Shown one piece after another: positions 24,443 through 31,638 of a stretch of 34,233 nucleotides of DNA. Source of the stretch: an uncultured Gemmatimonadota bacterium (lineage in GTDB: Bacteria > Gemmatimonadota > Gemmatimonadetes > Gemmatimonadales > GWC2-71-9); NCBI GenBank assembly GCA_902826755.1, contig CADEGB010000007.1, positions 6,656 through 40,888 of the forward strand, written 5' to 3'. The position numbers and the translations under genes were made by a program. Position 1 is the stretch's first letter. Every line of letters begins with the position of its first letter. The notes under the pieces are model-generated. The model was not told the origin of the DNA and did no database searches. It saw nothing but the letters and a program-made list of their open reading frames with translations.

Positions 24443-24470
24443 AATGTAGCGGCAGTACCTTCGGTGTCGA
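24443..24470 (-). promoter_or_regulatory. Promoter of the LolA-like/agmatinase/M20 operon
   Basis: On the minus strand TCGACA (24470-24465, 5 of 6 to TTGACA) and TACATT (24448-24443, 4 of 6 to TATAAT) are separated by 16 nt, with the start point predicted near 24436. That leaves a leader of about 28 nt with a good GGAGG ribosome site. The nonamer CGCTACATT recurs upstream of the M61 gene. Confidence 0.5.
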
Positions 24471-24494
24471 GTTCACCCGATCGGGACACGTCTC

Positions 24495-24902
24495 ATGGCC
24501 AAGTCGTCGGACAAGAGTCGCGCGGTGGCGCTGGTGCTCGGCCTGGTGCTGGGGGTGTTCGGTGCTCATCGGTTCTACGCCGGGAAAATCGGCACCGGCA
24601 TCCTGATGCTCTGCACCTTCGGGGGGATGGGCATCTGGTACCTCGTGGACAACATCATGATCGCCTCGGGTGGGTTCCGGGACGCGGAAGGGAAGCTGAT
24701 CACCCGCTGGGATCCGGAAATGGGGGAACTGGGTCCGGGAGTGCCGCAGGAACTGCTCGACGAGATCTACGCCCTCCGCACCGAGGTCAACGAACTGCAC
24801 GAACGGGTCGAGTTCCAGGAGCGGCTGCTGGTGGAACGGACCGGCCCCACCGGCCCCACCACCGCCCAGACCCGGACTCCGCGCGACACGGAACGCCGTT
24901 AG
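24495..24902 (+). CDS. TM2-domain membrane protein
   Basis: This 135-residue protein has a TM2 domain at about residues 5-60: charged N-terminus KSSDKSR, helix VALVLGLVLGVFGAHRFYAG, then KIGTGILMLCTFGGMGIWYL with the second helix and the terminal VDN motif. A short coiled coil follows at about 95-118 (DEIYALRTEVNELHERVEFQ), then a Thr/Pro-rich tail (GPTGPTTAQTRTP). TM2 proteins are small inner-membrane proteins of uncertain role. The gene has no strong ribosome site. Its stop codon overlaps the stop of the convergent MOSC gene by 4 nt. Confidence 0.9.
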   Translation: MAKSSDKSRAVALVLGLVLGVFGAHRFYAGKIGTGILMLCTFGGMGIWYLVDNIMIASGGFRDAEGKLITRWDPEMGELGPGVPQELLDEIYALRTEVNELHERVEFQERLLVERTGPTGPTTAQTRTPRDTERR

Positions 24903-25714
24903 GCGGTTTCCGGAATCATCGCCCGAACCACGGTCACCTGATCGCCCACCCGGATCGGGCCGAGGGCCCGGTGGACCGCGTTCATCCCGAACATCACCCC
25001 GCCGTTCCGCTTCCGGAACGTGGCCATCGTGCGAAGGGGCTCCGGGGCCCGCTCGCCGGTGTCCTGGTCGGTGGTGGGCACCGGGCAACGGGCGCACAAC
25101 TTGACGCCGTCGAAGGGAATCCCGGCCACCTCGAATCGCCGCCAGCCGTCTTCCCCGAACGGCTCGACTCCCGTGACCACGATGTTCGGGCGAAATCGGT
25201 TCATCGGCAACGGAGCCGCCAGCCGGGTGTTGAGATCGGCTAGCGAGGCTTCCGAGACCACCAGCACGGGATAGCCGTCGGCAAAGCTCACCGGAGACCC
25301 GACGGCGTCGTAGTCCGGGTCGGTCGTCCGCTCGGCGTCGTCGGGGCAGTAGACCAGCCGGGTCGGGGCACCGAGAAATCCGGTGAGCCACTGGGCAGCC
25401 TCGTCGCCGAGATCGACGGCGCCGACGTGGTCGTCCCAGACTCGGACCACCCGAGTGGTCGCTCCGGTCCGGGGTCGTGGGACCGTCAGGGGCGACTGAC
25501 CGGGCGCCGTCAGCCTTAGTGATGCCGTCTCGGGAACGGCGCCGACCTGGCAGAGCCGGCCGAACTCCCGCTGAGTGACCAGGGCTCCGTCGGGGTCGAC
25601 GACCATCCATCGCCGGTCGTCCCGGGGGCCGAATCGGTCGAGGTCAAATTGGTCGACCGCGATGCCGCGGCCGCCCTTGAGTGGGTAGATGTGGAGCGAG
25701 GTGATCCGGATCAT
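24899..25714 (-). CDS. MOSC-domain protein (YcbX/mARC-like)
   Basis: This 271-residue protein has an N-terminal MOSC beta-barrel (IRITSLHIYPLKGGRGIAVD, then RRWMVVDPDGALVTQRE) and a C-terminal MOSC domain with the family motif KLCARCPVPTTDQDTGERAP. The cysteine in ARCPVPTTD is the one expected to coordinate molybdenum in mARC/YcbX-like enzymes. It is probably a molybdenum-cofactor reductase of N-hydroxylated compounds, though many family members are untested. No ferredoxin domain is fused at the C-terminus, so electrons must come from another protein. ATG at 25714 is chosen; TTG at 25723 is possible. It follows the two-TM gene by about 10 nt and probably shares its transcript. Confidence 0.9.
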   Translation of the reverse strand: MIRITSLHIYPLKGGRGIAVDQFDLDRFGPRDDRRWMVVDPDGALVTQREFGRLCQVGAVPETASLRLTAPGQSPLTVPRPRTGATTRVVRVWDDHVGAVDLGDEAAQWLTGFLGAPTRLVYCPDDAERTTDPDYDAVGSPVSFADGYPVLVVSEASLADLNTRLAAPLPMNRFRPNIVVTGVEPFGEDGWRRFEVAGIPFDGVKLCARCPVPTTDQDTGERAPEPLRTMATFRKRNGGVMFGMNAVHRALGPIRVGDQVTVVRAMIPETA

Positions 25715-25724
25715 CTGGGGCAAT

Positions 25725-26453
25725 CTACTCGGCGGTCGCCACGGCCGGCGACGGGGGTGGGGTGTCGTCGAGGATCATGATCTTCTGCCAGATCTTCCGG
25801 GACAGGCCGGCGGTCAGGTTCTCGATCTCGTTGACGGCGGCGAGCGTCACCGCGTCGTCGAACTCCTGGACGTACAGGGCCGCGACCTTGCTCAAGATGG
25901 CCAGCATTTCGCTGCAATAGTCGAGGTACCGCGACAGCAGGAACGGCGTCAGGTTCCGCGTCGGGGATGAGGGGGTGTCGCCCTCGCGGCCGGACGGCCC
26001 GACCCGTTCCGGGTCCTTGGTGAGCTGGTGCATGTCGATGATGTGGGCCATCGACCGCAGTTCATGAAGGGCCTTGAGCGCTCGGGTTCGCTTCCGGCGG
26101 CCTTCCAACGTGGACAGGAAGAAGATGGCGACGCCGAGAAACACGAGCTCGTTGACCCCCGCGTCGATGGCCTGAATCACGTCGGTGGCGGTGGCGCCGG
26201 CCGGCAGTCGGGCGACGATCGACAGGGTGGCCACCACCACCGCGAGCAGAAGGGTGATCGCCGCTCCCATGGCCAGCCTGAGCGGCCAGTGCGGTTGCCG
26301 AAACCAGGGAAGGCTGGCCGCCGTCCGTTCGCAGACGGTCACCAACTCGTCGGCCACCCGCCGGAGCCCGGATTCGGGGAATCGCTCCGCAATCCGGCGG
26401 GTCAGCATGCGGGCGGTGTCGGTGATCCGGTCGGGGTCGAGGCGTCGATACAT
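25725..26453 (-). CDS. Two-TM membrane protein of unknown function
   Basis: This protein has 242 residues from the ATG at 26453. The N-terminal 50 residues are helical (TDTARMLTRRIAERFPESGL). A membrane helix follows at about 57-82 (LRLAMGAAITLLLAVVVATL), then another at about 101-117 (NELVFLGVAIFFLSTLEG). A long helical cytoplasmic domain comes next, with ALHELRSMAHIIDMHQLTKD and FLLSRYLDYCSEMLAILSKV; the tail is Pro-rich. I do not recognise a named family. Longer in-frame starts up to 26813 would overlap the divergent gene and lack coding character. No ribosome site is evident. It is probably co-transcribed with the MOSC gene. Confidence 0.78.
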   Translation of the reverse strand: MYRRLDPDRITDTARMLTRRIAERFPESGLRRVADELVTVCERTAASLPWFRQPHWPLRLAMGAAITLLLAVVVATLSIVARLPAGATATDVIQAIDAGVNELVFLGVAIFFLSTLEGRRKRTRALKALHELRSMAHIIDMHQLTKDPERVGPSGREGDTPSSPTRNLTPFLLSRYLDYCSEMLAILSKVAALYVQEFDDAVTLAAVNEIENLTAGLSRKIWQKIMILDDTPPPSPAVATAE

Positions 26454-26520
26454 GAAGGAATGATGGGGGACCGCGCCCGGGAACGGCAGAGGGGCGACGG
26501 ATTGAATCGGGCGGGCATCC

Positions 26521-27819
26521 ATGGGACCGATGAGACTTCTCTGGTGGCTTCCGGCCCTGGTGCCGGCGATAGGATCGGCCCAGGCGGCCGCGCTCGATTC
26601 GGTGGCGGCGAGTCGAGTATTTGCCATGGCCGTGGATCTCGCCCAGGCGGAAGGGGGCCGGCTCTGGGGTCGGTCGCTGGGCGGGCCGCTGCTGCTCGTG
26701 GACCTGCAGACGGGCACCACCTGGGCCAGCGAGGCTGACCCATCGGGGAAGCTCCAGCCCCTCGGCGGCGGCATGGCGCGCGGGCGCTTGCCGAACGAGA
26801 TGAATCCTGCCAATACCGCGGTGACCTACGCGGGCAAGCGCTGGACGATGGTGATCTGGCCCCTGCCCGCCGACTCGGCCGCGCGACGGCAGCTGCTTGC
26901 CCACGAACTCTGGCATCGAATCCAGGACTCCCTGGGTTTCCCGATGCACAGCCCGAACAACGGCCATCTCGATCGGGAAGCCGGTGGGGGCTGGCGGGGG
27001 CTCGGGGGGCGGGCGCTGGCCCGGGCGCTCGAGGCGAGCGGCGTCGATCGGGTCGAGGCGCTGGTCGACGCCGTGTCGTTCCGGCAGGCTCGGGTCGGGG
27101 GCCTGCCCGCGTCGGACACGGCGGAGACCCAACTGGAGCGGAACGAGGGGTTGGCGGAGTACACTGGCCTGGCGGCCTCGGGCCGCTCGGAACCGGAACA
27201 GCGGGCCGTGGCAGCCCGGGCGCTTCGGGCCTTGGAGGACCGACCCACCGTGGCTCGGTCGTTCGCGTACTCCACCGGTCCCGCCTACGGGCTGCTGCTC
27301 GACGCATTGCGGCCGGGCTGGCGCCTCGAACTCCGATCCGGGGCGAGTCTGGCCCGCTTGGCCGCTCGGGCCACGGGGGTCCGGTATCGAACCGGGGCCG
27401 AGCTCGCGGTCGCGGAGGAGCGCTACGACGGCGCGGGGGTGCGGGTGGCCGAAGCCGAGCGCGCCACCCGGCGAGAGGCCCGGCGGCGCGAGTTGGTGGC
27501 GCGGGTGGTGACGGGTCCGATCCTGACGTTGCCGCTTGCCAAGGCCGATTTCGCCTTCAATCCCAATGAGGTCGTGTCGCTCGATTCGCTCGGTACCGTC
27601 TATGGCGGTCTTCGGTTGAGTGACGAGTGGGGTGTGCTCGAGGTTGACAACGGCGATGGCAGGGTGGCCGCGGACTTCCGGAGCGCCACCGTTCCCGTCG
27701 GACCTGACTTCGATCCAGCCAAACCGGCGGGTCCTGGCTGGCGCCTCGGCCTCGAGCGCGGATGGCGGGTCGTGGCGGATTCGGTCCGAGGCCGGTGGCG
27801 GCTCGAGCGGCGCCCCTGA
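26521..27819 (+). CDS. Putative exported zinc metalloprotease (HELWH), unassigned family
   Basis: This 432-residue protein has a signal peptide (MRLLWWLPALVPAIGSAQA from the second ATG at 26530, which may be the true start). HELWH at residues 128-132 matches the zinc motif HExxH, following RRQLLAHE. NEGLAEYTG at 208-216 matches the position and form of the third ligand of gluzincins (Glu209), about 77 residues after the motif. The C-terminal third is beta-rich, with FNPNEVVSLDSLGTVYGGL and no recognised domain. I cannot place it in a MEROPS family by eye. Active-site residues look intact, so peptidase activity is a reasonable inference. The gene diverges from the two-TM gene. Confidence 0.75.
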   Translation: MGPMRLLWWLPALVPAIGSAQAAALDSVAASRVFAMAVDLAQAEGGRLWGRSLGGPLLLVDLQTGTTWASEADPSGKLQPLGGGMARGRLPNEMNPANTAVTYAGKRWTMVIWPLPADSAARRQLLAHELWHRIQDSLGFPMHSPNNGHLDREAGGGWRGLGGRALARALEASGVDRVEALVDAVSFRQARVGGLPASDTAETQLERNEGLAEYTGLAASGRSEPEQRAVAARALRALEDRPTVARSFAYSTGPAYGLLLDALRPGWRLELRSGASLARLAARATGVRYRTGAELAVAEERYDGAGVRVAEAERATRREARRRELVARVVTGPILTLPLAKADFAFNPNEVVSLDSLGTVYGGLRLSDEWGVLEVDNGDGRVAADFRSATVPVGPDFDPAKPAGPGWRLGLERGWRVVADSVRGRWRLERRP

Positions 27820-27837
27820 CGGCGGCGGCCGGCCAGT

Positions 27838-27882
27838 GGGGCGGGGCCCGCGCCCGCCCCAAAAGGGGCGTTGCGAAACGCC
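27838..27882 (+). other. Three overlapping hairpins upstream of the M42 gene
   Basis: Hairpin 1 pairs GGGGCGGG (27838-27845) with CCCGCCCC (27853-27860). Hairpin 2 pairs CGCCCC (27855-27860) with GGGGCG (27865-27870) around AAAA. Hairpin 3 pairs GGCGTT (27867-27872) with AACGCC (27877-27882) around a GCGA tetraloop. Hairpin 2 excludes both others. The cluster lies in the 86-base gap between the HELWH protease and the M42 gene. It may simply end the upstream transcript. Confidence 0.5.
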
Positions 27883-27905
27883 GGTGGTCCGTGTAGTTCT
27901 GGTCG

Positions 27906-28973
27906 ATGGACAACGCCTCCCATCAGTTCTTCCGGAGTCTCCTCGGTGCGCCCGGTCCCTCCGGGTTCGAGGCCGCGCCAGCCCGATTGTGGCGCGACGA
28001 GGCCGCCCGGTTCGCGGACGCCGTGTCGGCCGACGTGAGCGGCAACTCGTTCGCCACGCTCTCCGGCCAGGCCGGCGCGCCTTCGGTGATGTTCGCGGGC
28101 CACATCGACGAAATCGGCCTGATGGTCGTCCACATCGACGACGATGGCTTCCTCTGGTTCGATACCATCGGCGGCTGGGACGATCAGGTCTTCGTCGGGC
28201 AGCGGGTCATCCTTCTTGGCCGGACCGGGCCGGTCATGGGCGTGATCGGCAAGAAGGCGATCCACCTGATGGAAAAAGAGGACCGGGATAAGCCGAGCAA
28301 GGTCAAGGATCTCTGGATCGACATCGGAGCCCGGAACCAGGCCGAAGCGGCGGAGCGGATTCGGGTCGGAGATGCGGGCGTGCTCGACAGCGGGATCCTC
28401 GAGTTTCCGAACGGGCGGGTGGTGAGTCGGAGCATCGACAACCGGATCGGCGCCTTCGTGGTGCTCGAGGCGCTCCGCCTGCTGGCGCGCGACCGTCCGA
28501 CCGCCACCGTCACCGCGGTGGCGACGGCGCAAGAGGAGATCGCCTATACCGGGGGTGGGGCCAGGACGTCGGCCACTGGGCTGGCCCCGACGGTGGCGAT
28601 CGTGGTCGATGTGACCCACGCCACCGACACGCCGGGAGTCGAAAAGAAGCGGCACGGGTCGATTGCCCTGGGTGGGGGCCCGGTCCTTTCGCGGGGCTCG
28701 TCGCTCAATCCGAAAGTGATGGACCTGCTGGCCGAGGTGGCGGAGACCGAGAAGATCCCGTACGCGTGGCACGCCGCGCCGAAGTACACCGCCACCGACG
28801 CCGACGCGATCTTCACGTCGTTCAAGGGCGTCGCGACCGGGCTCGTGTCGGTGCCCAATCGCTACATGCACAGTCCCAACGAGATGGTGGTGCTCGACGA
28901 TCTCGACCGGGCCGCGGCGCTGCTGGCGGGGTTTGCCCGGCGGGTGTCGACCGGAGTGGACTTCATTCCCTGA
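27906..28973 (+). CDS. M42-family metallopeptidase (TET/glutamyl aminopeptidase-like)
   Basis: This 355-residue cytoplasmic aminopeptidase of family M42 has its metal-binding residues in GHIDEIGLMV, SRSIDNRIGAF, ATAQEEI, DVTHATDTPG and RYMHSPNEM. All are present, and the length is typical for enzymes that form large tetrahedral (TET) assemblies. It would trim N-terminal residues from peptides. There is no signal peptide. No Shine-Dalgarno sequence precedes the ATG. A weak pair TTGCGA (27871) and TAGTTC (27894), 17 nt apart, would place the transcript start at the ATG, so it may be leaderless. The M28 gene follows after 13 nt and is probably in the same operon. Confidence 0.94.
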   Translation: MDNASHQFFRSLLGAPGPSGFEAAPARLWRDEAARFADAVSADVSGNSFATLSGQAGAPSVMFAGHIDEIGLMVVHIDDDGFLWFDTIGGWDDQVFVGQRVILLGRTGPVMGVIGKKAIHLMEKEDRDKPSKVKDLWIDIGARNQAEAAERIRVGDAGVLDSGILEFPNGRVVSRSIDNRIGAFVVLEALRLLARDRPTATVTAVATAQEEIAYTGGGARTSATGLAPTVAIVVDVTHATDTPGVEKKRHGSIALGGGPVLSRGSSLNPKVMDLLAEVAETEKIPYAWHAAPKYTATDADAIFTSFKGVATGLVSVPNRYMHSPNEMVVLDDLDRAAALLAGFARRVSTGVDFIP

Positions 28974-28986
28974 GGGAGATGGACGG

Positions 28987-30279
28987 ATGCGGTCAGGCAG
29001 GGTCGTGGCAATGGTGGGCGTGGGGTTCGTGGCGGTGGCCACGCTCGCGGCCCAGTCGGCACCCCGGGGCGCGCGGGTCGAGGCGATGGTCCGCGCCGAT
29101 CTCTCGGTCCTCGCGGCCGACAGCATGGGCGGACGGTTTACCGGAACGGCGGCGGAGGCCGCCGCGGCCAGGTACCTGAGCCGCCGGCTGGCGGAGATCG
29201 GGGCCAAGCCGGGTTTGCCGGGCTGGCTCCAGGAGTTCTCGATTGCCCCGGACGTCCCGGGCGTCAAGGACATTCCCGATGCCAGCCGGCCAACCCGTGG
29301 GGTCAACGTCGTGGCGACGATTCCCGGGCGGGATCCCGCGGTCCGGGACGAGTTCGTGGTGGTCGGGGCACACTATGACCACCTGGGGCACGGCCAAGCC
29401 CGGTCGAGCGCGCTGGGCGAGCCGGGGCAGGTTTTCAACGGCGCCGACGACAATGCGTCCGGCACCGTGGCACTCCTCGAGATCGCCCGGCGGCTGGTGG
29501 CTTCGCCGCCCCGCCGCTCGGTGGTGGTGATCGCGTTCTCGGGCGAGGAACTCGGCTTGCTCGGATCCGCGGCGTATGTCCGCAATCCGGCGGTGCCGCT
29601 CGACCGGACCGTGGCGATGATCAACCTCGACATGGTGGGCCGGCTGCGGAACGACCGGCTCCTGGTCTTCGGATCGGAAACCGCCATGGAGTTTCCGGCC
29701 CTGCTCGATTCCCTCAATCAGTCGGCTCGGTTCGATCTCCACTATTCGGGTGACGGGTTCGGCCGGAGTGACCAGCAGTCGTTCTACCTGGCCCGAAAGC
29801 CGGTGCTGCATCTCTTCACGGATCTGCACGAGGACTACCATCGCCCGGGCGACGATTGGGAGAAGATCAACGTCCCCGGAATCATCAAGGTGGCCGAGTT
29901 CGGCGCGGCCGCCGTTCGGGCGCTCGCCGATCGGCGGACGCCGCTGTCATTCGTCTTCAAGGCACCGCCGGCGCCAGCGCCGGTGGCGGCGGGGCAGCCC
30001 GCCGGCGGAGGCCGGGCGTCGCTCGGGACCATCCCGGACATGGCGAGCGGTGGCCCCGGGGTCCGGATTTCCGGGGCTTCGCCCGGCAGCGCGGCCGCCA
30101 CGGCCGGTCTGGTGGAGGGCGACGTCATCATCCGGATCGGCTCGTTCGACATCGCCGACCTCCAGGCCATGTCCGACGCGCTCCGAGCCCACAAACCGGG
30201 CGACACGGTGATGGTCAGGTTCCGCCGCGGCGCCGCGACCGATTCGGTTTCAGTGATCCTCGGCCGCCGAGGGGGCTGA
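28987..30279 (+). CDS. Exported M28-family aminopeptidase with C-terminal PDZ domain
   Basis: This 430-residue enzyme has a signal peptide (MRSGRVVAMVGVGFVAVATL, then AAQ). The M28 dizinc core includes AHYDHLG (His129), NGADDNASG (Asp154/155), SGEELGLLGS (Glu187/188), NLDMVGR (Asp215) and HEDYHRPGDD (His285 region), all intact. After a Pro/Ala/Gly linker at about 325-345, a PDZ domain closes the protein (VRISGASPGSAAATAGLVEG, then DVIIRIGSFDIADLQAM). The start ATG has GGGAG 8 nt upstream. It is likely a periplasmic aminopeptidase complementing the cytoplasmic M42 enzyme encoded just before it. The GAF gene starts 2 nt after its stop. Confidence 0.94.
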   Translation: MRSGRVVAMVGVGFVAVATLAAQSAPRGARVEAMVRADLSVLAADSMGGRFTGTAAEAAAARYLSRRLAEIGAKPGLPGWLQEFSIAPDVPGVKDIPDASRPTRGVNVVATIPGRDPAVRDEFVVVGAHYDHLGHGQARSSALGEPGQVFNGADDNASGTVALLEIARRLVASPPRRSVVVIAFSGEELGLLGSAAYVRNPAVPLDRTVAMINLDMVGRLRNDRLLVFGSETAMEFPALLDSLNQSARFDLHYSGDGFGRSDQQSFYLARKPVLHLFTDLHEDYHRPGDDWEKINVPGIIKVAEFGAAAVRALADRRTPLSFVFKAPPAPAPVAAGQPAGGGRASLGTIPDMASGGPGVRISGASPGSAAATAGLVEGDVIIRIGSFDIADLQAMSDALRAHKPGDTVMVRFRRGAATDSVSVILGRRGG

Positions 30280-30281
30280 CG

Positions 30282-30737
30282 GTGGCGATCCTGGACGGAG
30301 ACCGGATCGTCGCCGCGCTTCGCGGCGCGTTTGCCAGGGACGCCGGCCGGCAGGCGCTGCTCCAACTCGCCGCCGATCGGATCCGCGCGGCGGGTCCGCC
30401 CTACACCTCGGTCTATCTCTACATGCTCCACGCCGACCAGCTCGAGCTCGAGGCGTTTTCGGGCCGGGTTACCGACCACACCAGCATCCCGGTGGGCAAG
30501 GGGGTTTGTGGGACGGCCGTCGCCACCGGGGAAGACCAGGTCGTGGGCGACGTCCGCGCCGTCGGGAACTACCTGGCCTGCAACCTCGAGACCCGCTCGG
30601 AACTGGTGGTGCTGATCCGGCGAGGCTCCACCATCCTCGGACAGATCGACGTCGACAGCGACGTGCCCGATCCGTTCACCCCCGCCGAGCACGCGGAGAC
30701 GAAGAAAGTCGCCGACGCGCTGGCCGTCCTGATTTAG
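30282..30737 (+). CDS. GAF protein resembling free-methionine-R-sulfoxide reductase
   Basis: This 151-residue single GAF domain starts at GTG 30282, after GAGGGGG. IPVGKGVCGTAVATGEDQVV (69-88) and NYLACNLETRSELVV (96-110) match the pocket of free-methionine-R-sulfoxide reductases. Cys76 and Cys100 align with E. coli Cys94 and Cys118 (the catalytic one). The third cysteine, E. coli Cys84, is replaced by His66. The protein might therefore still reduce free Met-R-sulfoxide through a two-cysteine relay, or bind a ligand without catalysis. No output domain is attached. It lies between an M28 peptidase and a deacetylase-like gene, probably in one operon. Confidence 0.82.
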   Translation: MAILDGDRIVAALRGAFARDAGRQALLQLAADRIRAAGPPYTSVYLYMLHADQLELEAFSGRVTDHTSIPVGKGVCGTAVATGEDQVVGDVRAVGNYLACNLETRSELVVLIRRGSTILGQIDVDSDVPDPFTPAEHAETKKVADALAVLI

Positions 30738-30738
30738 C

Positions 30739-31638
30739 CTGCGAGCCTGGTCCACCGCCCGCTGGTCGGTGCCGCTCCCGGACGGCCACCGGTTCCCCAT
30801 GGGGAAGTACCGGATGGTGCGCGATGGGATCGTCGCGGCCGGGGTGCTGCCTCCTTCGGCGATTCTGGAACCGGAGCGGATCGGCCGGGATCAGTTGGCC
30901 TTGGTACACGGAACCCGTTACATCGACGCGGTCACGGACGGCACCCTGACCGACGCCGAACTGCGGCGGCTCGGCTTTCCCTGGAGCCCCCTTCTTCCGG
31001 AACGCTCGTACCGGACCGTACAGGGTACCCTCGAAGCCTGTCGGGACGCGCTCGACGGTGGAGCCGGGATTAACCTTGCCGGAGGAACCCATCATGCCTT
31101 TCCGGACCACGGCGAGGGTTACTGCGTCTTCAACGACGTGGCCGTGGCCGTCCGGACGCTCGAACGGGCGGGGCGGATTCGGCGGGCGGTGGTGATCGAC
31201 CGCGATGTCCACCAGGGGAACGGCACGGCCCGGATCTTCTCGGGCGATCCCGATGTCTTCACGTTTTCGGTGCACGGCGCTCGGAACTATCCGTTCCGGA
31301 AGGAGCGGAGCCGACTCGATGTGGAACTCGCCGACGGCTGCGACGACGCCGAGTATCTCGGTCATCTCGACCGGCATCTCGAGCCGGTGCTGGAAGAGGC
31401 CGCGGCTGATCTGGCGGTGTACATTGCGGGCGCCGATCCCTATCATGGCGACCGTCTCGGCCGCCTCGGTCTGACCATCGAGGGGCTTGCCGCGCGCGAC
31501 GCGAGGGTGTTCGACGCGTGTCTCGAGCGAGGGGTTCCCGTCGCGGTGGTCCTGGGCGGCGGATACGCCGACCGGCTCGAGGATCTGGTGACCATTCACG
31601 CGAACACGGTTCGGGAGCTGCTGTCCCGTCATGGTTGA
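30739..31638 (+). CDS. Histone-deacetylase-family hydrolase (acetoin-utilisation/amidohydrolase type)
   Basis: This zinc hydrolase of the HDAC/AcuC/acetylpolyamine amidohydrolase superfamily is about 299 residues if begun at CTG 30739. Catalytic motifs are intact: GGTHHAFPDHGEGYCVFND (paired histidines 118/119), VIDRDVHQGNG (Asp156 and His158 as zinc ligands) and AGADPYHGDRLGRL (Asp233). The start is uncertain: GTG at 30769 is the only standard codon, but residues before it (LRAWSTARWSVPLPDGHRF) match the first strand of the family and are open only back to CTG 30739. The bacterial substrates of this subgroup are mostly unknown. The 3' end overlaps the next gene by 8 nt. Confidence 0.9.
   Translation: MRAWSTARWSVPLPDGHRFPMGKYRMVRDGIVAAGVLPPSAILEPERIGRDQLALVHGTRYIDAVTDGTLTDAELRRLGFPWSPLLPERSYRTVQGTLEACRDALDGGAGINLAGGTHHAFPDHGEGYCVFNDVAVAVRTLERAGRIRRAVVIDRDVHQGNGTARIFSGDPDVFTFSVHGARNYPFRKERSRLDVELADGCDDAEYLGHLDRHLEPVLEEAAADLAVYIAGADPYHGDRLGRLGLTIEGLAARDARVFDACLERGVPVAVVLGGGYADRLEDLVTIHANTVRELLSRHG

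Noticed and set aside
29856-30281. N-terminal extension of the GAF protein
   Set aside because: It is the shadow of the M28 gene. GTG at 30282 has a GAGGGGG ribosome site and starts the domain correctly.
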